Source: Solimonas sp. K1W22B-7 (lineage in GTDB: Bacteria > Pseudomonadota > Gammaproteobacteria > Nevskiales > Nevskiaceae). Taken from it: a DNA stretch of 64,000 nucleotides. Below, piece after piece: positions 1 to 8,424 of the stretch. The DNA lies in the NCBI RefSeq assembly GCF_003428335.1, contig NZ_CP031704.1, positions 3,472,001-3,536,000 of the forward strand, in the 5' to 3' direction. The translations under genes and the position numbers were made by a program. The notes below the pieces were generated by a model. The model ran no database searches. It was not told the DNA's origin and was given only the letters and a program-made list of their open reading frames with translations. The first letter of the stretch is position 1, and every line of letters starts with the position of its first letter.

Positions 1-884
1 GTGTCCGGCTCGGCGGTGAGTACACCCAGGGTGCGCGACAGCAGGAAGCCGTTGAGGCCCAGCAGGTGGTCGGTCACGGCGGCGACGTACTGGCCCGGCT
101 GGTCGTAGAAGTTGGGATTGACCGTGGCCAGCGCCGTCACCACGCCCATCCAGGCCGGCAGGAAGGCGATGCTGCCCTGCCCGCCCACCAGCACCACGTC
201 GCGGTAGATGTCGCCATGCGGCACGATCGGGAATACCGCCTTGATCGCCGGGTGTCCGCCCTTGGCCGCCAGCAGCGCGGTGGTGGCGGTGGCGGAGATG
301 CCCCACATGCCGACCACGCCATTGCTCCAGGGCTGCTGGATGACCCAGTCGATGACCTGCGAGTAGTCCTGCTGCTCGCGCGCGCTGAAGGGATCCCAGG
401 CGCCGCCGGAGCGGCCGGTACCGCGCACGTCCACCTGGACATGGTTGTAGCCGCGCTTGACGAAGTACGGGTTGATCGCGCCGCCCAGCGAGACGTAGGC
501 GGTGACGTTCTTGTTGTACGGCGTGAAGGTCACGATCGTCGGCAGCGGCGCGCTTTCGGCGACGCCGTCCGCGCCCGTCGGCCGCACCACCTGCAGCGAG
601 ATGGCGGTGCCGTCGTCCATCGTCACGACGATGTTGTCCTGCTTGACGGTGCCGGCGTAGGTCTCCGGCGTGTCGTAGTCCACCCAGCCCGCGGCGCCGC
701 TCGTGCGGGGAGCCTGGCTGCGCTGTGCCGGCACGGCGCGCGTGCCCAGCGTGGTCATCAGGCCGCGTGCCACCGGCGTCTCGCTGCCCCCGCCCTCCAC
801 CTCGGAGGAGCTGCCGCAGCCGGCCAGCACCAGCAGGGCCACGCCCAGCAACGAGACCAGCGTCGGTGTCTTCTCCATCCTCAT
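1..884 (-). CDS. CocE/NonD family hydrolase lipoprotein (partial, C-terminus outside window)
   Basis: The minus-strand frame is open from ATG 884 to the left edge, giving 294 residues. An ATG two codons further in (878) is also possible. The N-terminus is a lipoprotein signal with lipobox LAGC (Cys23). A segment typical of the X-Pro dipeptidyl-peptidase/CocE alpha/beta-hydrolase class follows: VDVRGTGRSGG, then GMWGISA around Ser197, the expected nucleophile. The family hydrolyses peptides, esters or acylated compounds; the substrate here is unknown and the Asp and His of the triad lie outside the window. The gene is divergent from a FabR-like TetR regulator across two palindromes, so that regulator probably controls it. 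Confidence 0.82.
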   Translation of the reverse strand, partial: MRMEKTPTLVSLLGVALLVLAGCGSSSEVEGGGSETPVARGLMTTLGTRAVPAQRSQAPRTSGAAGWVDYDTPETYAGTVKQDNIVVTMDDGTAISLQVVRPTGADGVAESAPLPTIVTFTPYNKNVTAYVSLGGAINPYFVKRGYNHVQVDVRGTGRSGGAWDPFSAREQQDYSQVIDWVIQQPWSNGVVGMWGISATATTALLAAKGGHPAIKAVFPIVPHGDIYRDVVLVGGQGSIAFLPAWMGVVTALATVNPNFYDQPGQYVAAVTDHLLGLNGFLLSRTLGVLTAEPD

Positions 885-903
885 GCGCACCCTCGACGTT
901 TGA

Positions 904-940
904 GTATCCACTTGGATACCTAAGGTATCCAGTTGGATAC
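904..940. promoter_or_regulatory. Two tandem palindromic operators between divergent genes
   Basis: GTATCCACTTGGATAC (904-919) and GTATCCAGTTGGATAC (925-940) are two perfect 7-bp inverted repeats, each with a 2-bp spacer. Their centres are 21 bp apart, about two helical turns, so two dimers would bind the same DNA face. They fill the 85-bp gap between the CocE-type gene and the TetR gene. The natural reading is an autoregulatory operator for the TetR protein starting at 970. This is an inference from position and symmetry. Confidence 0.8.
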
Positions 941-969
941 TTTCCGTCAAGCGGGGTACAATTCGCGAC

Positions 970-1599
970 ATGGAAACCGAGAACGCGACCCAACCCGGCG
1001 GCAAGCAGCGCCTGATCGAGGCCGCATTCCGCCTCGCGGCGCGCAACGGCAGTTCGCTGGCTTCACTGGGATTGCGCGAGCTGGCCCGCGAGGCCGGACT
1101 CAACCACAACACCTTCTACCGCCACTTCGAAACGCTGGAAGATCTGGGACATGCCGCCGCCGCGGAGGTGGCGGGGCAGTTCATGGCGGCGATGAAGGAC
1201 ATCCGGCGCAATGCCGCGCGGCACGCCGACGCCTCGATCGCTGCGGCGGATTACTTCCTCGACTGGGCGCGCGACAACCAGAGCCTGCTGGTGATCAGCG
1301 TGCGCGAGCTGCACCACAGCGAATCGCCGATGCGCAAGGCGATGCAGCGGGTGATCCACGAGATCGCGACCGAGAGCGTCGACCAGATCAGCAGCATGAA
1401 GCTGGTGCCCGGCATCCAGCCGGCATCCCTGCTGCAGGCCACCACCTCGATCACCTACTACATGTGCTACCGCGCGCTGGACTACCTGGAGAATCCACGC
1501 CAGCGCCGCGCGATCCGCGACGACCTGGTGAACTTCATGCGCGCGCAGTTCCTGGGCTACCTGGCCCTGCAGGCAGTACCGAAGCCCTTCGAGGCCTAA
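970..1599 (+). CDS. TetR/AcrR family transcriptional regulator, FabR-like
   Basis: The product has 209 residues. The N-terminal DNA-binding domain has its helix-turn-helix at about residues 33-58 (LGLRELAREAGLNHNTFYRHF), a form typical of the FabR-like branch of TetR repressors. The C-terminal half is the variable helical ligand-binding and dimerisation domain. The ATG is 30 bp downstream of the second GTATCCA palindrome, which supports autoregulation together with the divergent lipoprotein hydrolase. True FabR senses acyl-ACP/acyl-CoA; the ligand here is unknown. The gene converges with the epimerase gene and its stop is 3 bp from that gene's stop. Confidence 0.88.
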   Translation: METENATQPGGKQRLIEAAFRLAARNGSSLASLGLRELAREAGLNHNTFYRHFETLEDLGHAAAAEVAGQFMAAMKDIRRNAARHADASIAAADYFLDWARDNQSLLVISVRELHHSESPMRKAMQRVIHEIATESVDQISSMKLVPGIQPASLLQATTSITYYMCYRALDYLENPRQRRAIRDDLVNFMRAQFLGYLALQAVPKPFEA

Positions 1600-1602
1600 A
1601 GC

Positions 1603-2571
1603 CTAGCGCCGCCGCTCCCGCGCGATCTCGGCCATGCCCTGCTCCAGCGATACCTTGGGCACGTAGCCGAGCTGGCGCCGCGCCTTGTCGATGGAGTACG
1701 CGCCGCGGCGGCGCAGGAAGTGGATGCCTGCCGCACTCGCCGGCGGCTTGCGGCCGAACAGCCGGTAGCCCCAGGCCAGCGCGCCGACCAGGGCGATCAG
1801 CAGTGCGCCCGGTGCCGTCGGAACCCGCTCCCGTCCCAGCATGCGCGCGTGGTAGCCGAAGAACTCCCTGCAGGGCGTTGCCACGCCGTCGGAGATCGTG
1901 AAGCACTCGCCGCCGGCGTTCTTCTCCAGCGCCAGGAACACGCCATCGAGCAGGTTATCGACGTGCACATGGTTGATCACGCCCTGCCCGCCATCGGGCA
2001 GCGTGAACAGGCGTTGCTGCAGCAACGCGATGGGCCGCAGCACCCAGGGCACGCTGCCGGTGCCATAGACGTCGCCGGGGCGGATCACGATCACCTCGAA
2101 GGCACCGGGCCGGTGGAACTCCATCGCCACGCGCTCGCTGCGCAGCTTGGTCTCGTTGTAGATGTTGCCGTCGTCGCGGAACGGGCCTTCCTCGGTCACG
2201 CCGTCGGGATAGTCGAAGCCGTAGACCATGACCGAGGACAGCTGCACCATCTGGCGCACGCCCAGCGCCTGCGCCGTACGGCAGACCGAGCGCGTACCCT
2301 CGACGTTGACGCGCTCGTAGAGCTCGCGCGCGCCATCCTCCTCGACGATGGCGGCGGTGTGGAACACGATGTCGGCGCCGGCGAAGCACCGCGCCAGCAG
2401 CGCCGCATCGTTGATGTCGCCGGCGAAGACCTCGGCGCCCGCGTCCCGCGCGCGTTGCGCGGCGGCCGGCGACACGTCCAGACCCCGTACCTGCCAGCCG
2501 CGCTCGCGCGCCCGCTGCAGCATGCGCAGTCCGATGAAGCCACCGATGCCGGTGATCGCGATCGTCGTCAT
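1603..2571 (-). CDS. NAD-dependent epimerase/dehydratase family protein (extended SDR)
   Basis: 322 residues. The Rossmann NAD(P) motif TGIGGFIG is at 7-14, a Ser pair at 112-113 (LSSVMVYG) precedes the catalytic Tyr138-x3-Lys142 (YNETK), and GDVYGTG lies in the substrate domain. The family covers sugar-nucleotide epimerases and 3-beta-hydroxysteroid-dehydrogenase-like enzymes; the loose C-terminal half (a hydrophobic segment, then FGRKPPAS) fits the latter better, but the substrate cannot be named. The ATG shares ATGA with the stop of the upstream TetR gene (4-bp overlap), so the two form a translationally coupled pair. Confidence 0.85.
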   Translation of the reverse strand: MTTIAITGIGGFIGLRMLQRARERGWQVRGLDVSPAAAQRARDAGAEVFAGDINDAALLARCFAGADIVFHTAAIVEEDGARELYERVNVEGTRSVCRTAQALGVRQMVQLSSVMVYGFDYPDGVTEEGPFRDDGNIYNETKLRSERVAMEFHRPGAFEVIVIRPGDVYGTGSVPWVLRPIALLQQRLFTLPDGGQGVINHVHVDNLLDGVFLALEKNAGGECFTISDGVATPCREFFGYHARMLGRERVPTAPGALLIALVGALAWGYRLFGRKPPASAAGIHFLRRRGAYSIDKARRQLGYVPKVSLEQGMAEIARERRR

Positions 2572-3245
2572 TTTCTTCCCTTGGCCTGTTGCGCCATGAC
2601 CGCACCGCCGAGCAGCAGGGCCTGCATCACGTCGCTGATGGTTTCCTGCAGCTGCTGCAGGCTGCCGGGACTGCCGGTCATCAGCCATTCCGCCAGCAGC
2701 TCGTTGATGCCACCGACCAAGGCCAGGCTCACCGGGTGATAGTCGCGCTGCGGCAGCAGTCCCTGCGCCACCAGCGAATCGGCATAGCCTTCCAGTACCT
2801 GGGCGAACTCGCGGATCACCTCGCGGCGGCGCTGCTCCACCGCCGGGCTCACGCCCACCACTTCCAGCACGCCGATCTGCGCGCGGCGGCGGTCGGCGAC
2901 GTAGGACTCGACGAAGGCGCGCATCGCCCGCGGAATGCGCGCGGCCAGATCCAGGCCCGGACGCTGCAGCACCTCGCGCACCGCCGCCTGGGCTTCGCGG
3001 ATCAGGCGCTCGTAGAGCGCCAGCAGCAGCGCCTCGCGCCCCGGAAAAGCCTCGTAGAAATAACGCGTGGTGACGCGCGCCTCGCTGCACAGCTGCTCGA
3101 TCGGCGTGTTCTGGTAGCCCTGGGTCGCGAACAGCTCCAGCGCCGTTTCCAGCAGCCGCTCGCGGCGCTCCTGCACGCGCTGCTCGGCGTCGATACCGCC
3201 ATAGACGCGGCGCTTGGAGGGGGCGGGTTTCTTGCTCATCCGCAT
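2568..3245 (-). CDS. TetR/AcrR family transcriptional regulator
   Basis: 225 residues from ATG 3245 (MRMSKK); ATG 3239 (MSKK) is an equally plausible start. The TetR HTH is at about residues 48-70 (TPIEQLCSEARVTTRYFYEAFPGREALL), followed by an all-helical ligand domain. It is the promoter-proximal gene of a pair with the epimerase (ATGA overlap) and is divergent from the metallo-beta-lactamase-fold/SDR pair, with about 100 bp between. A local repressor role over both directions is likely but inferred. Confidence 0.87.
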   Translation of the reverse strand: MRMSKKPAPSKRRVYGGIDAEQRVQERRERLLETALELFATQGYQNTPIEQLCSEARVTTRYFYEAFPGREALLLALYERLIREAQAAVREVLQRPGLDLAARIPRAMRAFVESYVADRRRAQIGVLEVVGVSPAVEQRRREVIREFAQVLEGYADSLVAQGLLPQRDYHPVSLALVGGINELLAEWLMTGSPGSLQQLQETISDVMQALLLGGAVMAQQAKGRK

Positions 3246-3247
3246 AT

Positions 3248-3276
3248 TTGACAAGATTTCTTTCCCAAAATAAAGT
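3248..3276 (+). promoter_or_regulatory. Sigma-70 promoter for the MBL-fold/SDR pair
   Basis: TTGACA (3248-3253) is followed by a 17-bp spacer and TAAAGT (3271-3276). The arrangement is near-consensus, sits in an AT-rich island within GC-rich DNA, and points at the gene starting at 3345. It abuts the start of the divergent TetR gene, so repressor binding here could control both directions. Confidence 0.6.
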
Positions 3277-3344
3277 GCCTCCCGCCATTGCCGTCCGGAT
3301 GGCGTAGCCTTCCTGTTCTCCAGCCGCCGCGAGAGGTCCCACCG

Positions 3345-4424
3345 ATGAGCATCCTGACCCGCATCACCCACTTCGACGGCACCCGCGACGCAAAGCGGCC
3401 GTTGGAGCGCGTCGACAACGTCAAGCAGGCCGCCGGCGATTTCCGCAAGCAGATGCTGGCGAGCCCGAAGGTGCGCTACTACCAGTCCTTCGAGCTGGTG
3501 CGGGTGCCCTACCCTTCGAAGTACGCCTACCTCAACGCGCACACCGGCCCCTCGCCCTTCGTGCACCTCTGCAATCGCCTGTTCGTGATCCAGTTCGAAT
3601 CCGGCGAGGGCCTCAAGACCCTGCTGGTCGGCCCCTCCGACTGGGAGAACCAGCGCGACACGCCGTTCTTCAAGCGCCTCAGCGATTCCGCCGGCCCGCT
3701 GGCACCGGTGTCGGAGGCGCTGATCTTCCGCAAGACCGCCACGGTGCTGGACGTGCTGAAGAGCATCGGCCTGGACCCGGCCGACATCGACTACATCACC
3801 TACGATCACCTGCACACGCAGAACGTCACGCGCTGGCTCGGCGGCAACGGCCAGCCGGCGCTGCTGCCGAACGCAAAGCTGCTGGTGATGCGCGAGGAGT
3901 GGGAGAGCACGCAGTCGCTGATTCCCTGGCAGAACCAGTGGTACTGCCCCAACGGCATCGCCGGCGTGCCGGCGGACAAGGTGCTCCTGCTGGATCACGA
4001 CACCCTGCTCGGCGACGGCTCCGTGGCGCTGCTGCGCACCAAGGGCCACACCGAGGGCAACCACTCCATCGTGGCGCACACGCCCGAGGGCCTGAAGGTG
4101 ACCAGCGAGAACGGCGTGTCGGTGGAAGCCTATGTGCCGGCGCTGTCGAAGATCCCGGGCGTGGCCGATTTCGCGCGCTACACCGGTGCCGAGGTGGTGC
4201 TCAACGGCAATACCGCCGAGTACGCCATCGACCAGTACATCTCGATGGTGCAGGAGAAGGCCGTCGCCGGCCCCAACCCGCGCGACGAACGCTACCCCAA
4301 CATGGCGCCCTCCTCCGAATCCGCCGGCTACTGGCTGTTCCCGCGCACCGCGCCGGGCTTCCGCGTCGGCGACCTGCAGTACGGCACGCTGCAGAGGGCC
4401 GTGAAGACCCGGAAGGCGGCATGA
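3345..4424 (+). CDS. Metallo-beta-lactamase-fold protein with an altered metal site
   Basis: 359 residues. ATG 3345 is chosen because GAGAGG lies about 8 bp upstream and the frame upstream of it is not protein-like. The sequence has the layout of an MBL-fold hydrolase: His155-x-His157 (YDHLHTQN), Asp217/His218/Asp219 (LDHDTLLGDGS) and a GHTEGNH motif (His235, His240). The canonical HxHxDH is incomplete, because the DH part is replaced by QN at 159-160, so di-zinc chemistry is uncertain. The stop overlaps the following SDR start (ATGA). A lactone or thioester hydrolase role is possible; no substrate is evident. Confidence 0.75.
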   Translation: MSILTRITHFDGTRDAKRPLERVDNVKQAAGDFRKQMLASPKVRYYQSFELVRVPYPSKYAYLNAHTGPSPFVHLCNRLFVIQFESGEGLKTLLVGPSDWENQRDTPFFKRLSDSAGPLAPVSEALIFRKTATVLDVLKSIGLDPADIDYITYDHLHTQNVTRWLGGNGQPALLPNAKLLVMREEWESTQSLIPWQNQWYCPNGIAGVPADKVLLLDHDTLLGDGSVALLRTKGHTEGNHSIVAHTPEGLKVTSENGVSVEAYVPALSKIPGVADFARYTGAEVVLNGNTAEYAIDQYISMVQEKAVAGPNPRDERYPNMAPSSESAGYWLFPRTAPGFRVGDLQYGTLQRAVKTRKAA

Positions 4425-5233
4425 GCAAGACCTACCTGCTGAGCGGCTGCGGCAGCGGCATCGGCCGCCATACCGCGATGGCCCTGGTGCGCCGCGGCGA
4501 CCGCGTCTGCGCCACCGACATCAATGCCGAGGCCCTGGCGATCCTGCGCAAGGAACTGGCCTCGCCCGAAAACCTGCGCACCGAGACCCTGGACGTGCGC
4601 GACCCGCAGGCCTGGGACAAGCTGGTGACGACGCTGGCCGCCGACTGGGGCCGGCTCGACGTGGTGATGAACATCGCCGGCTACCTCAAGCCCGGCTACG
4701 TCCACGAGGAACCGGCCGAGGAAGTGCACCGCCACTTCGACATCAACACCAAGGGCGTGGTGTTCGGCACGCAGGCCGCGGCGCGGCAGATGCTGCGCCA
4801 GGGCGGCGGCCACATCATCAACATCGCCTCGCTCGCCGGCATCGCGCCGGTGCCGGGCCTCAACCTCTACAGCGCCAGCAAGTTCGCGGTGCGCGGCTAC
4901 AGCCTGTCGGCGGCAATGGACCTGGCCCCGCGCGGCGTGAAGCTGACCGTGATCTGCCCCGACGCCGTGCAGACGCCGATGCTGGACCTGCAGGTGGACT
5001 ACGAGCAGGCGGCGATGACCTTCTCGGGCAGCGCCCAGGCCCTCACCGCCGACGACATCACCCGCGCGATCTTCCACGCGCTGGAAAAGGCACCGATCGA
5101 GATCACCCTGCCAGCTTCGCGCGGGCGCATCGCCAAGCTCGGCAGCGCCTTCCCGGGTCTGTCGGGCGCGTTGCTGAAATGGCTGCGCGAGCGCGGACGC
5201 AAGCAGCAGCAGAAGCGCGCAAAGGCGCGTTGA
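4421..5233 (+). CDS. Short-chain dehydrogenase/reductase (SDR)
   Basis: 270 residues with classical SDR features: cofactor loop SGCGSGIG (8-15), Asp33 after beta-2 suggesting NAD rather than NADP, NIAG (84-87), catalytic Ser137, and Tyr150-x3-Lys154 (YSASK). The C-terminus is long and basic (RERGRKQQQKRAKAR), which is uncommon and might contact membrane or nucleic acid. It overlaps the MBL-fold gene by ATGA, so the two are co-translated and probably act in one pathway, for example oxidising an alcohol product of the hydrolase. The specific substrate is unknown. Confidence 0.86.
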   Translation: MSKTYLLSGCGSGIGRHTAMALVRRGDRVCATDINAEALAILRKELASPENLRTETLDVRDPQAWDKLVTTLAADWGRLDVVMNIAGYLKPGYVHEEPAEEVHRHFDINTKGVVFGTQAAARQMLRQGGGHIINIASLAGIAPVPGLNLYSASKFAVRGYSLSAAMDLAPRGVKLTVICPDAVQTPMLDLQVDYEQAAMTFSGSAQALTADDITRAIFHALEKAPIEITLPASRGRIAKLGSAFPGLSGALLKWLRERGRKQQQKRAKAR

Positions 5234-5404
5234 GTTCCGTTCCAGCACGCGGAGCCAGCAAGCGGGCTCCTGCATTGATCGGCAGGTTAGTGAAATCAGG
5301 CACTTGCCGTTCCCACTGGAGGACGGCCGGAACCCCGGCTAGGATGGCCCGTACTGAGCAGGCATGAAGACCTGACGGCACGCCCCATCCTGGAGGAGAA
5401 GCGC

Positions 5405-6721
5405 ATGGACCGCCGTAGCCCTGCCCGCAAAGCCGCGGGCCTCCTGTTCACGAGCCTTGCCCTCTGGTCCGCCGCGGCAGCCGCCGCACCCGGCGATCCG
5501 CTGGGCCCGCCGTTCACGGTCAATGTCTACCAGGCGGATACCGAGCAGCCCGCGGCGGTCGTCGCCGGCAGCACCGGATTCCGCGTCTTCTGGAGTTCGT
5601 CGAGCACCGGCCTCTCCAGCATGTACCAGACCCGCTACAACAGCGCCGGCACGCCCCTGAGCGGCGACGTGGCGGTGCCGGATGCATACTCCTCGCTCGA
5701 CGCTGCCGCCGCTCCCGACGGCCGCCACGTCATCGTGTACTCCTTCTACGACGGCGTCCGCCCCCGGGTGCTGGGACAGCGCTACGCGGCCAGCGGCGCG
5801 CCTGCGGGGGCCTTGTTCGAGGTGACCGATCCGTCCCTGCCCGCCAACAGCCGCGATATCGGCCAGCCGCGCGTGGCGATGAACGCCTCGGGCGAATTCA
5901 TCGTGGTGTGGACGCAGCGCAAGGCCACGGGCAGCTCCGGCTCCAGCTGCACCGGTGGTTTCGGCGGGCCGCGCAACTGCCTGGGCAGCTACCAGACGAA
6001 AATCATGGCGCGGCGCTACGACAGCAACGGTGTCGCCGCCGGGCCCGTGACCGTCGACAGTGCCACCTTCCTCACCGCCATGGTCTACGACATCGGCGTC
6101 GAGGCGGCCGGGCCGGAGGTGGACACTCCCGCGGTAGCCCTGGCCAACGACGGCAGCTACGCCGTGGCCTGGACTTCCTACACCGAACTCACCCATCTGG
6201 TGTCCACGCGCAAGCGGCAGGTGAAGCTGCGGCACTACCCGGCATCCGGGTCGGCGCCGCTGGCGCGGACGGTGGCGGACTCCGGCACCCACCCCGCCCC
6301 GGAAGTCGCCTTCGACGGGGCCGGCAACAGCATCGTCCTGTTCCGCAAGCACCCCTTCGGCGACCAGTCCGCGGCAAGCCTGTGGCTGCGCCGCTACTCC
6401 ACCGGCAATCACAACGCGCTCGGTGCCGCGGTACGCGTCGACGGCGGCGCACTCCTTGAACAGCGCAGCGCAGCGCGCATCGCCACCGACGGCAGCGGTG
6501 CCTTCGCAGTGGCCTGGAACGCCGCTGGCGGCGTGTACCTGCAGCGTTATGCGGCGGGTGGCGTTGCCGCCGGCGGCAACGTCGCGGTGAGCAGCGGCGG
6601 CGCACAGCACCGCGGACCGCTGCTGGCCGCTTTCGGTGGACGCTTCCTGGTCAGCTGGCCCGAAGCGGTCGACGACTTCAGCCTGCTGGACGTGAGGGCA
6701 AGGATCTACGAAGGCCCCTGA
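5405..6721 (+). CDS. Secreted seven-repeat protein, probable beta-propeller
   Basis: 438 residues with an N-terminal signal peptide ending near residues 24-28 (WSAAAAAAPG) and a GGAGGAG-type ribosome binding site before ATG 5405. The rest consists of about seven imperfect repeats, each with a hydrophobic strand ending in W or a similar residue (FRVFWSS, HVIVYSF, FIVVWTQ, YAVAWTS, SIVLFRK, FAVAWNA, FLVSWPE) and then an RY/RR-x-x-x-G segment. Seven such units would form a closed seven-bladed propeller. No catalytic motif is visible. I do not recognise a named family; binding or scaffolding outside the cytoplasm is the likely role. Confidence 0.72.
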   Translation: MDRRSPARKAAGLLFTSLALWSAAAAAAPGDPLGPPFTVNVYQADTEQPAAVVAGSTGFRVFWSSSSTGLSSMYQTRYNSAGTPLSGDVAVPDAYSSLDAAAAPDGRHVIVYSFYDGVRPRVLGQRYAASGAPAGALFEVTDPSLPANSRDIGQPRVAMNASGEFIVVWTQRKATGSSGSSCTGGFGGPRNCLGSYQTKIMARRYDSNGVAAGPVTVDSATFLTAMVYDIGVEAAGPEVDTPAVALANDGSYAVAWTSYTELTHLVSTRKRQVKLRHYPASGSAPLARTVADSGTHPAPEVAFDGAGNSIVLFRKHPFGDQSAASLWLRRYSTGNHNALGAAVRVDGGALLEQRSAARIATDGSGAFAVAWNAAGGVYLQRYAAGGVAAGGNVAVSSGGAQHRGPLLAAFGGRFLVSWPEAVDDFSLLDVRARIYEGP

Positions 6722-6746
6722 GACAGGCGGGTTTCACTGCCGAAGC

Positions 6747-7643
6747 CTAGTGCAGCACGGCCACCTGCTGCCGGCGGTACTGGTCGCGCTTGATCGTCAC
6801 GTACTCCTCGCGCGTGCCCTCTTCCTTGAGTTGGCGCGGGTACTCGGCGATGGCGTCGAGCCAGCGCTGCAGGCCGCGCTCGAAGCGCTGGCTCTCCGGC
6901 GCAGCCCGTTCCGCCAGGTGCGACTCGATGGCAAGGTAGTAGCGCATGGCATTGCGCTCCACCGCACCGCGCAGACCGCCGATATAGCCCTCGCCCTCCG
7001 GCGTGAAGCCCACCTTGCTGCGGCCCTTGGTGCTGAGATAGGCCTGCGTCGCCATGCGCGCGGTGAAGCCGTAGGCGTACGAGTAGCTGAAGTGCAGGAA
7101 GGTCTTGTCGCCCACCGGCACCGCCTCCACCAGGATGCGGTAGTCGTGCGTGCCCACCGGTCCCTTGTCGGCATCCAGGCACAGTTGCAGGTAGGAGTCG
7201 TCGGCCCGCACGCGGCGGAAGTCGAACTCGGCGTGATAGGGCGAATCGGAAGAGTCGAGGCGCGTGCCCAGGTCCACCGTCAGCTTCGGTGCCGCGGCGC
7301 TGCCGCTCACGCGGCAACCGGCGACGTTGGGGTGCACCATCATCACCTCGCACCAGCCCTCGGGACTGGACAGCGCGCCGCTCACCACCGCCAGCGGCCT
7401 GTCGAGCAGGGCGTGTATTTCGCCTTTCAGCGAGTCGCCCGACTCTGCGGACTGCAGGATCAGGGGACGCCTGAAGGGGCTGTTGCGCAGGCGCTCGGCG
7501 CTGGCCTCATAGGTCGCGGCCAAGGCGGCGGCCGGTTCCCCGGCAGCCTGCGTCGGCGCGGCGCCCGCGGCACCCGCCCAGGCTGCGGCCAGCAGCCAGA
7601 GGGAACGGTGCGCGGTACTCCAGTGCTTCGTTCGGGATCGCAT
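6747..7643 (-). CDS. Secreted protein of unknown function
   Basis: 298 residues with a signal peptide (hydrophobic stretch about 14-28, then AGAAPTQA). The mature part has a pair of cysteines around CEVMMVHPNVAGC that could form a disulfide, an aromatic-rich stretch (FLHFSYSYAYGFTARMA), and a charged helical C-terminus (EEYVTIKRDQYRR). I do not recognise a characterised domain. The middle part suggests a beta-rich START/polyketide-cyclase-like sandwich, but this is only an impression. It converges with the propeller gene, 25 bp apart, and stands alone. Confidence 0.6.
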   Translation of the reverse strand: MRSRTKHWSTAHRSLWLLAAAWAGAAGAAPTQAAGEPAAALAATYEASAERLRNSPFRRPLILQSAESGDSLKGEIHALLDRPLAVVSGALSSPEGWCEVMMVHPNVAGCRVSGSAAAPKLTVDLGTRLDSSDSPYHAEFDFRRVRADDSYLQLCLDADKGPVGTHDYRILVEAVPVGDKTFLHFSYSYAYGFTARMATQAYLSTKGRSKVGFTPEGEGYIGGLRGAVERNAMRYYLAIESHLAERAAPESQRFERGLQRWLDAIAEYPRQLKEEGTREEYVTIKRDQYRRQQVAVLH

Positions 7644-7773
7644 GCCTTTTCGACCGTGTCTCCACGGCCCCGGTTCGTCAGGGCTTCATGCTCCTGCAAC
7701 AAGATGAACCTCGCATGAAGCATGCCGCCGTCCCGCCGGCGGCAGATCCGGGAAACGTATTGCAGACCGCAGG

Positions 7774-8211
7774 CTACTTCTTCCTTGCCGCCGGCTTCTT
7801 CTTCGGAGCAGCCTTGGCCGGAGCCTTCTTCGCGGCAGTCTTCTTTGCAGCGGGCTTCTTCTTCGCCGGGGCCTTCTTCGGCGCCGGCGCCTTGGCGGCA
7901 CGCTCCTCGGCTTCGTTCTCGTCGAGCACGCGATGCACGTGCTGGGCGTCTTCCAGGTTCTCGATCTGGTCGGAGATCAGGTCGCCGATCTGCTGGTTCA
8001 CGCGGCGGATCGCGTCGTAGACCATGGCCGCGGCCTGGCGGTTGCGCTCGCGCAGGGCCAGCTTGTCCTCGCTCATCACGCCGGCGCGCTCCAGCAGCTC
8101 GAACGGCAGGTCGGCGATCTGCTGGTGGATCTGGCCGATGGAGCTGACCGCGCGGTCGATCGCCTGCTGCAGGGAGTCCTTCAGCAGCTCGAGTTTCTGC
8201 AACTTGCTCAT
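7774..8211 (-). CDS. AlgP/histone-H1-like protein with Lys/Ala-rich tail
   Basis: 145 residues. Residues 1 to about 100 form a predicted helical, coiled-coil-like region (MSKLQKLELLKDSLQQAI, then a Gln/Glu-rich stretch). The last 40 or so residues are repeats of AKK, PAKK and KKPAA, as in Pseudomonas AlgP and other bacterial H1-like proteins. Such tails bind DNA nonspecifically and can affect transcription and nucleoid structure; in Pseudomonas AlgP influences alginate genes. ATG 8211 is chosen because MSKLQKL begins the conserved helix. The lysine repeats make the gene prone to slippage and length variation. Confidence 0.78.
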   Translation of the reverse strand: MSKLQKLELLKDSLQQAIDRAVSSIGQIHQQIADLPFELLERAGVMSEDKLALRERNRQAAAMVYDAIRRVNQQIGDLISDQIENLEDAQHVHRVLDENEAEERAAKAPAPKKAPAKKKPAAKKTAAKKAPAKAAPKKKPAARKK

Positions 8212-8424
8212 GTCATGTCCTGTGAAATCGCGATGTTGGGTTTGTACGCAAGCAATGTACCCGGTCCCCATGACGCCTGACGATGGGCGACGTGACGCGC
8301 GCCGCGGCGGCAGGGCCAAGCCGACGCCTGTACACCGAAATCCCCGCTTTCGCCCCACCCTGGGCCCAAGGCATTGATTTGACTGCTGTGCTAATTTAGC
8401 CGACGTAAGCCGAACCTGCAGTCG

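Noticed and set aside
2568-4079. Extension of the TetR frame upstream to about 500 residues
   Set aside because: The extension runs antisense into the MBL-fold gene and across a clear promoter; the TetR family start is at 3239 or 3245.
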